Assembly: GCA_903893675.1 (NCBI GenBank)
Contig: CAITNA010000065.1
Span: 1 to 17,590 of the forward strand
Direction of reading: 5' to 3'
DNA: 17,590 nt
DNA from: an uncultured Micrococcales bacterium
GTDB lineage: Bacteria; Actinomycetota; Actinomycetes; Actinomycetales; Microbacteriaceae
Shown: one piece after another, positions 14,244-17,590 of the stretch
Layout of the letters: each line of letters starts with the position of its first letter
How positions within the stretch are numbered: position 1 is the first letter of the stretch
Program-made: the position numbers and the translations under genes
Notes under the pieces: model-generated
What the model saw: the letters and a program-made list of their open reading frames with translations, nothing else
Databases searched by the model: none
What the model was told of the DNA's origin: nothing

Positions 14244-14252
14244 TTATCCACA
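14244..14252 (+). promoter_or_regulatory. Perfect consensus DnaA box
   Basis: TTATCCACA is an exact DnaA box, located between the divergent rpsB and M23-like genes, 50 bases before the M23-like start and about 90 bases upstream of the candidate rpsB -10. It is intergenic provided the M23-like protein starts at 14303. DnaA may act here as transcription factor or be titrated; this is inference. Confidence 0.55.
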
Positions 14253-14302
14253 GATTGAGCCCTGCCCCGCCAAACCCGTGCCCGCAGCGCCAACCTTGCC
14301 TA

Positions 14303-14893
14303 ATGAGGCAAATCAAAAGATTTCGACTGATCGGGCTGGCACTTGGGTTCAGTCTTGCTATTGCGATGTGGCAGCATCCGCTCTCGGCTCATGCCGACGC
14401 GCAGCCGCTGTCGGCTCACGCAGACGCGCAGCCGACCGAGCCAAGCGGGGCCCAAGTGGCCTGGCAGCCGCCCCTGTCGGCCCCGTTGGTTTTGGTGACG
14501 CCCTACTTTCAGCCAACCAGCGACTATTCGGCAGGCCATCGTGGTGTCGACTACCGAGTGAATCTCGGTCAGCCAGTCTTCGCCCCGACCGCGGCTCAGG
14601 TTTGGTTTGCCGGCAAAGTTGTTGACCGCTCGGTTTTGAGCCTGCGCACCAGCGACGGCCAGCTACTCGAATTCGAACCAGCCTGCACAGACCTCCGGGC
14701 CGGCACCTGGGTCAAGACCGGGCAACAGGTTGCTGCGATCTGCGATGCAGACCCGAGCTATTCGCAGCACTGCCTGATGGCCAGATGCATGCACTATTCG
14801 CTTCGAACATCCGAGGGTTATCTGTCGCCGTTGATTCGAACGGCAGAGCTCACACCTTCAGTGCTTCTGCCACGAACTGGTTTTAGCTTTTAG
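14303..14893 (+). CDS. Exported degenerate M23 (LytM-like) peptidase-family protein
   Basis: The 196-residue protein has a basic n-region (MRQIKRFR), a hydrophobic core and a likely signal-peptidase site in a duplicated PLSAHADAQ segment (about 26-43). An M23 domain follows (about 58-178) with the HxxxD motif H79-x3-D83 and VFAPTAAQVWFAG. At the second motif it reads C162-M-H164 instead of H-x-H, so one active-site histidine is replaced by cysteine. Actinobacterial relatives beside rpsB (for example the Rv2891 type) carry a similar Cys-Leu-His, to my recollection. It may therefore be a non-catalytic or altered regulator of wall hydrolysis. The frame is open from an ATG at 14228, but 14303 is preferred because it gives a proper signal peptide; no clear ribosome binding site is seen for either. 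The stop overlaps that of the convergent xerC (TTAG, 14890-14893). Confidence 0.83.
   Translation: MRQIKRFRLIGLALGFSLAIAMWQHPLSAHADAQPLSAHADAQPTEPSGAQVAWQPPLSAPLVLVTPYFQPTSDYSAGHRGVDYRVNLGQPVFAPTAAQVWFAGKVVDRSVLSLRTSDGQLLEFEPACTDLRAGTWVKTGQQVAAICDADPSYSQHCLMARCMHYSLRTSEGYLSPLIRTAELTPSVLLPRTGFSF
14378..14431 (+). repeat. Tandem 27-base duplication in the M23-like signal region
   Basis: Two adjacent 27-base units (14378-14404 and 14405-14431) differ at three positions and both encode P-L-S-A-H-A-D-A-Q. All three differences are silent. The duplication copies a likely signal-peptidase cleavage site (A-D-A then Q). Confidence 0.8.
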
Positions 14894-15798
14894 GCGCGAG
14901 GGTGCGCCTTGGCGTAACCCTCTTTGAGTCGCTCGACAGAAACGTGCGTGTAAATCTGCGTGGTGCCGAGGCTCGCGTGGCCGAGCAATTCTTGAACGGC
15001 TCGAAGGTCAGCCCCACCATCGAGCAAGTGCGTTGCTGCCGAGTGACGAAGAGTGTGCGGGCCGGCCACACCGGTTGGAGTGTCTTTCAGCAAATCGGCA
15101 ACCAGCGAATAAACCTGTCGAACACCGAGGCGTGAGCCTCGCGAATTGATTAGCAACGCCTGCCCAGATTTTTCACCAACGAGTTGGGCTCGGCCAATTT
15201 GAAGCCAGCGATCGAGCGCTTGCCGAGCCGGTGCTCCGAAGGGAACCATTCGCTGCTTCGCGCCTTTACCCATAACACGCAGAATGTTGCGCGAGAAGTC
15301 GATGTCTTCGAGATTGAGGCCAACGAGTTCGCTGACACGACATCCGGTTGCATAAAGGAATTCAATAGAGAGCAAGTTTCTGATTCCGTTTGGATTGTCT
15401 TCGGTTGCTTGCTCGGCCAGCTTCTCAAAGATGTCGCCAAGCGAATCGCGAGAGACCACCTTGGGCAGACTTCGACCCGACTTGGGCGACTTGAGCCTGC
15501 CGGCGATATCGTTCTCGGTAATCTCTGACTTTTGCAGCCACCCGGTGAATGACCGAACGGCAGCGCTCTTTCGGGCCATGGACGATTTGGCTAGACCGCG
15601 CTGATCGATCTCATAGAGCCAGTCGCGAATCTGGTCGATGGTGAGTTGCTCGATGGTCACCACTTCGTGCTTGGCACAGAAACTGATGAGATCTTCGATA
15701 TCGGTCGCATAGCCCTTCACCGTATTCGGCGAGTAACCGCGTGCAGCCTGCAGGTAATCTGCAAACTGCGCGGCTAAGTCGCGAAGAGTGTGAGTCAT
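14890..15798 (-). CDS. xerC: Tyrosine recombinase XerC
   Basis: The 302-residue protein has the N-terminal SAM-like core-binding domain (about 5-95, with YLQAARGYSPNTVKGYATDI) and the C-terminal catalytic domain (about 110-300). All catalytic residues are visible: R154 in GCRVSEL, K178 in MGKGAKQ, H248 and R251 in HTLRH, H274 in LLGHASL and the nucleophile Y283 in IYTHV. The length and the position next to dprA and comM match actinobacterial XerC, which resolves chromosome dimers at dif with XerD. No attachment site or cassette surrounds it, so it is unlikely to be a phage or integron integrase. The ATG at 15798 is nine bases after the dprA stop; the ribosome binding site is weak, so reading-through from dprA may help. 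Distinguishing XerC from XerD rests on synteny. Confidence 0.92.
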   Translation of the reverse strand: MTHTLRDLAAQFADYLQAARGYSPNTVKGYATDIEDLISFCAKHEVVTIEQLTIDQIRDWLYEIDQRGLAKSSMARKSAAVRSFTGWLQKSEITENDIAGRLKSPKSGRSLPKVVSRDSLGDIFEKLAEQATEDNPNGIRNLLSIEFLYATGCRVSELVGLNLEDIDFSRNILRVMGKGAKQRMVPFGAPARQALDRWLQIGRAQLVGEKSGQALLINSRGSRLGVRQVYSLVADLLKDTPTGVAGPHTLRHSAATHLLDGGADLRAVQELLGHASLGTTQIYTHVSVERLKEGYAKAHPRA

Positions 15799-15807
15799 GT
15801 ATTCAGG

Positions 15808-17055
15808 CTAGTTTGCGCCTGCGACTTTGCCAGTCTTGACCCACCCCGCTCCGCTGCGGCGAACCAAACCGCGCAGCTCCAAATTGCCGAGAGCAATGGC
15901 CATTTCGCTTGAGGTCAGCCCTGCTTTGAAAGCAATTCGTTCGACCCCGAGAGGTTGAAGACCAAGTGCATCGAGCAGTCGCACCTCGAGCGGTCCGAGC
16001 GAATCGCCAAATGGGCTGAGCAGCTCTGGTTCGCTGCCGACAGCCAGGTCGATCGCCTGTTGAGCAGTGGCAATCAAGCTGGCGCGCCCTCCTCGAATCA
16101 ACTCGTGACAACCGGCGGACTGAGGCGAATCGAAGCGACCTGGAAGTGCTCCGACGGGTCGCCCGATTTGATTGGCATGGTTCGCGGTGCTGAGCGCACC
16201 AGAGCGAGCACCAGCTTCAACAACCACTGTTGCCGAACCTAGGGCTGCAATCAAACGATTGCGCTGCAGAAACCGCCACTTGGTCGGGCTTGAACCCGGT
16301 GGCTGCTCTGTGAGCAGCAAATTTTGTTCTGCGATTTTGCTCAACATCTCGAAATTTCCCGCGGGGTAAAGTCTGTCGATGCCACCGGCCAAGACTGCGA
16401 CCGTGAATCCATCGATGGCCAAAGTTGCGCGATGTGCGATTGCGTCAATTCCGTATGCACCGCCCGAGACAATTGCCAGCGACTGGCCGACCGCAGTTGA
16501 GACCAGCTCGGTGGTCGCGTATTCGCCGTAACTTGTTGCAAGGCGCGAACCGACAATCGAAAGAGATCGAGCAGTCAACGACAAGACTCTCGCGTCACCA
16601 CGAACCCAAAGACAGTGCGGTGCACCTTCACCAAGAAGCGACATCGATGCTGGCCAGACTTCATCGGCCGGCAAAATCAATCTCGCACCTAATCGCCTTG
16701 CAGCCTCAAGCGCGCTTTCGACTGCCGTGAACGAGAGTCGCGGCTGCCAGCGCTCTTTGGCTGAAGCGAATAACCCCTCGATGTCTCCGAACGTTGACCC
16801 GAGCAAATCTCTAGCCTCGACGTCCAGCAGGCTTTTGAAATCAAAGTCAGATTGAAGTGCTTCGATCACCCGAGCAGCCGGATGCCTGAACAACAACCAG
16901 CCGGCAAAGCGATCGCCGGGCTCGGCAAGCAACGAAAAAGTTGCTCGTGCAAGCGCATCGGCGGCTTGATCTTCATCTTCGAGGTGCGCGGAATCGACAA
17001 CACCCTCGAGCGCGTGGCTGATTTGGTCAGTGCTTAGTTTCATTTGCATGGTCAC
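15808..17055 (-). CDS. dprA: DNA-processing protein DprA
   Basis: The 415-residue protein has a helical N-terminal region (1-140) and the DprA Rossmann-like domain (about 145-330): SIVGSRLATSYGEYAT, VSGGAYGIDAIAHRATL, AVLAGGIDRLYPAGN, RNRLIAALGSATVVVEAGARSGAL and ALPGRFDSPQSAGCHELI. A winged-helix-like C-terminal domain (about 345-405) ends the protein. DprA loads RecA onto incoming single-stranded DNA during transformation. The GTG at 17055 overlaps the comM stop in GTGA (17052-17055) and follows AGGAG by four bases; ATG codons at 17049 and 17043 are alternatives. It sits in the comM-dprA-xerC unit. Presence alone does not prove competence, because dprA is widespread in non-transformable bacteria. 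Confidence 0.95.
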   Translation of the reverse strand: MTMQMKLSTDQISHALEGVVDSAHLEDEDQAADALARATFSLLAEPGDRFAGWLLFRHPAARVIEALQSDFDFKSLLDVEARDLLGSTFGDIEGLFASAKERWQPRLSFTAVESALEAARRLGARLILPADEVWPASMSLLGEGAPHCLWVRGDARVLSLTARSLSIVGSRLATSYGEYATTELVSTAVGQSLAIVSGGAYGIDAIAHRATLAIDGFTVAVLAGGIDRLYPAGNFEMLSKIAEQNLLLTEQPPGSSPTKWRFLQRNRLIAALGSATVVVEAGARSGALSTANHANQIGRPVGALPGRFDSPQSAGCHELIRGGRASLIATAQQAIDLAVGSEPELLSPFGDSLGPLEVRLLDALGLQPLGVERIAFKAGLTSSEMAIALGNLELRGLVRRSGAGWVKTGKVAGAN

Positions 17056-17590
17056 GCTGCTCCTAATTGGTCTTCGCCGCGAAGCACCATGGCTCTCGCG
17101 ATGTCGCCAGGTTCGATCTGACGACCCTCAAGGTCGGCAATAGTGAGTGCCAATCGAAGGCAGCGGTCGTAACCCCGAAGGTTCAACTGCCCCGCGCGAA
17201 GTGCCTTATCGAGCAATGCGGTTAGCTCTGGCCTGCCGGAGTAGATGGTTCGCAGGGCCGCAGACGGAGCCTGAGCATTGAGCTCAAAGCCAAAGGGGCG
17301 GTTTCGCAAGGCTGCGAGTTCCCGAGCGGCCGCGATCTGAGCTCGCAGGTCGGCGCTTGTTGCCCGGTCTGGATTCTTGCGGTCTAGCTCGACCTGCGCC
17401 GCGTTCACCTCGCTGATTCGAAGGCGAATGTCGATTCGATCGAGAAGCGGCCCCGAAAGTCTTGTCAGATATCTTTGCCGGGCCATTGGTGCACACTTGC
17501 AACTCGCCTTCTTCGACATCGCAAAGCCACACGGGCACGGGTTAGCCGCAAGTACCAGTTGAAACCTCGCTGGGAATCTGGCCATGCCGG
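17052..17590 (-). CDS. comM: YifB/ComM-family Mg-chelatase-like AAA+ ATPase (5' partial)
   Basis: The C-terminal 178 residues or so are visible; the gene runs off the right edge, so the N-terminal and Walker A/B parts are missing from view. Recognisable features are PARFQLVLAANPCPCGF, a second cysteine pair in SCKCAP (possible zinc site), LSGPLLDRIDIRLRI, and the C-terminal chelatase-like domain with LNLRGYDRCLRLALTIADLEG and GDIARAMVLRGEDQ. ComM is a hexameric helicase that promotes branch migration during integration of transforming DNA. The ATG at 17585 is internal, since the frame stays open to the edge. Its TGA overlaps the dprA GTG. Confidence 0.93.
   Translation of the reverse strand, partial: GMARFPARFQLVLAANPCPCGFAMSKKASCKCAPMARQRYLTRLSGPLLDRIDIRLRISEVNAAQVELDRKNPDRATSADLRAQIAAARELAALRNRPFGFELNAQAPSAALRTIYSGRPELTALLDKALRAGQLNLRGYDRCLRLALTIADLEGRQIEPGDIARAMVLRGEDQLGAA

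Noticed and set aside
14206..14625. Plus-strand open frame overlapping the M23-like gene
   Set aside because: Its composition has no domain or signal, whereas the overlapping frame encodes a signal peptide and an M23 domain.
14890..15798. Tyrosine recombinase as evidence for a mobile element or integron
   Set aside because: The neighbours are core genes in conserved order, no repeats or cassette structure flank it, and the protein is full-length housekeeping XerC-like.

Overview
This window looks like core chromosome from a small-genome actinobacterium, most likely a Microbacteriaceae member (a freshwater Rhodoluna/Aquiluna-type lineage would fit). That placement is an inference. It rests on moderate-to-high GC, the actinobacterial gene order (rpsB-tsf-pyrH-frr-cdsA beside an M23-like protein, xerC, dprA and comM), DivIVA-family coiled-coil proteins, frequent GTG/TTG starts, and very tight packing with many stop/start overlaps. 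I see no CRISPR array, insertion sequence, prophage, tRNA or rRNA.

Layout. Positions 1-2209 (+): the last codons of an unidentified gene, then glgB (glycogen branching enzyme). Positions 2219-4851 (-): a two-gene unit with a cysteine-free thioredoxin/TPR protein (CnoX/YbbN-like) downstream of an unrecognised membrane protein that carries a lipobox-like motif in its middle. Positions 4931-7108 (+): a DivIVA/FilP-like coiled-coil protein and an AI-2E/PerM-family membrane protein. Positions 7105-8779 (-): a chain overlapping by stop/start codons, in which a membrane-anchored lytic-transglycosylase-like protein is followed by a small putative zinc protein and an alpha/beta hydrolase. Positions 8832-12214 (-): pyrH, frr, cdsA, a protein with four DivIVA-type motifs, and a secreted HNH (DUF1524-type) nuclease whose start lies inside the DivIVA-repeat gene. 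Positions 12310-13946 (-): rpsB-tsf, closed by a clear intrinsic terminator and preceded by a long, apparently structured leader. Positions 14303-14893 (+): an exported, degenerate M23 (LytM-like) protein. Positions 14890-17590 (-): comM (partial), dprA and xerC.

How the genes fit together. The rpsB-tsf and pyrH-frr-cdsA block is translation (S2, EF-Ts, ribosome recycling), UMP phosphorylation and phospholipid precursor synthesis. comM-dprA-xerC handles incoming single-stranded DNA and chromosome dimer resolution. Two DivIVA-motif proteins, an SLT-like protein and the M23-like protein point to wall growth and polarity.

Most of the window is ordinary housekeeping DNA and I do not see a clear-cut new defence or mobile system. 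The observations most worth a second look are: two perfect consensus DnaA boxes, both in intergenic control regions; the four-motif DivIVA protein whose last motif is overprinted by the start of a secreted nuclease; the membrane protein with an internal lipobox; and the rpsB leader with UUCG and GAAA tetraloop hairpins.
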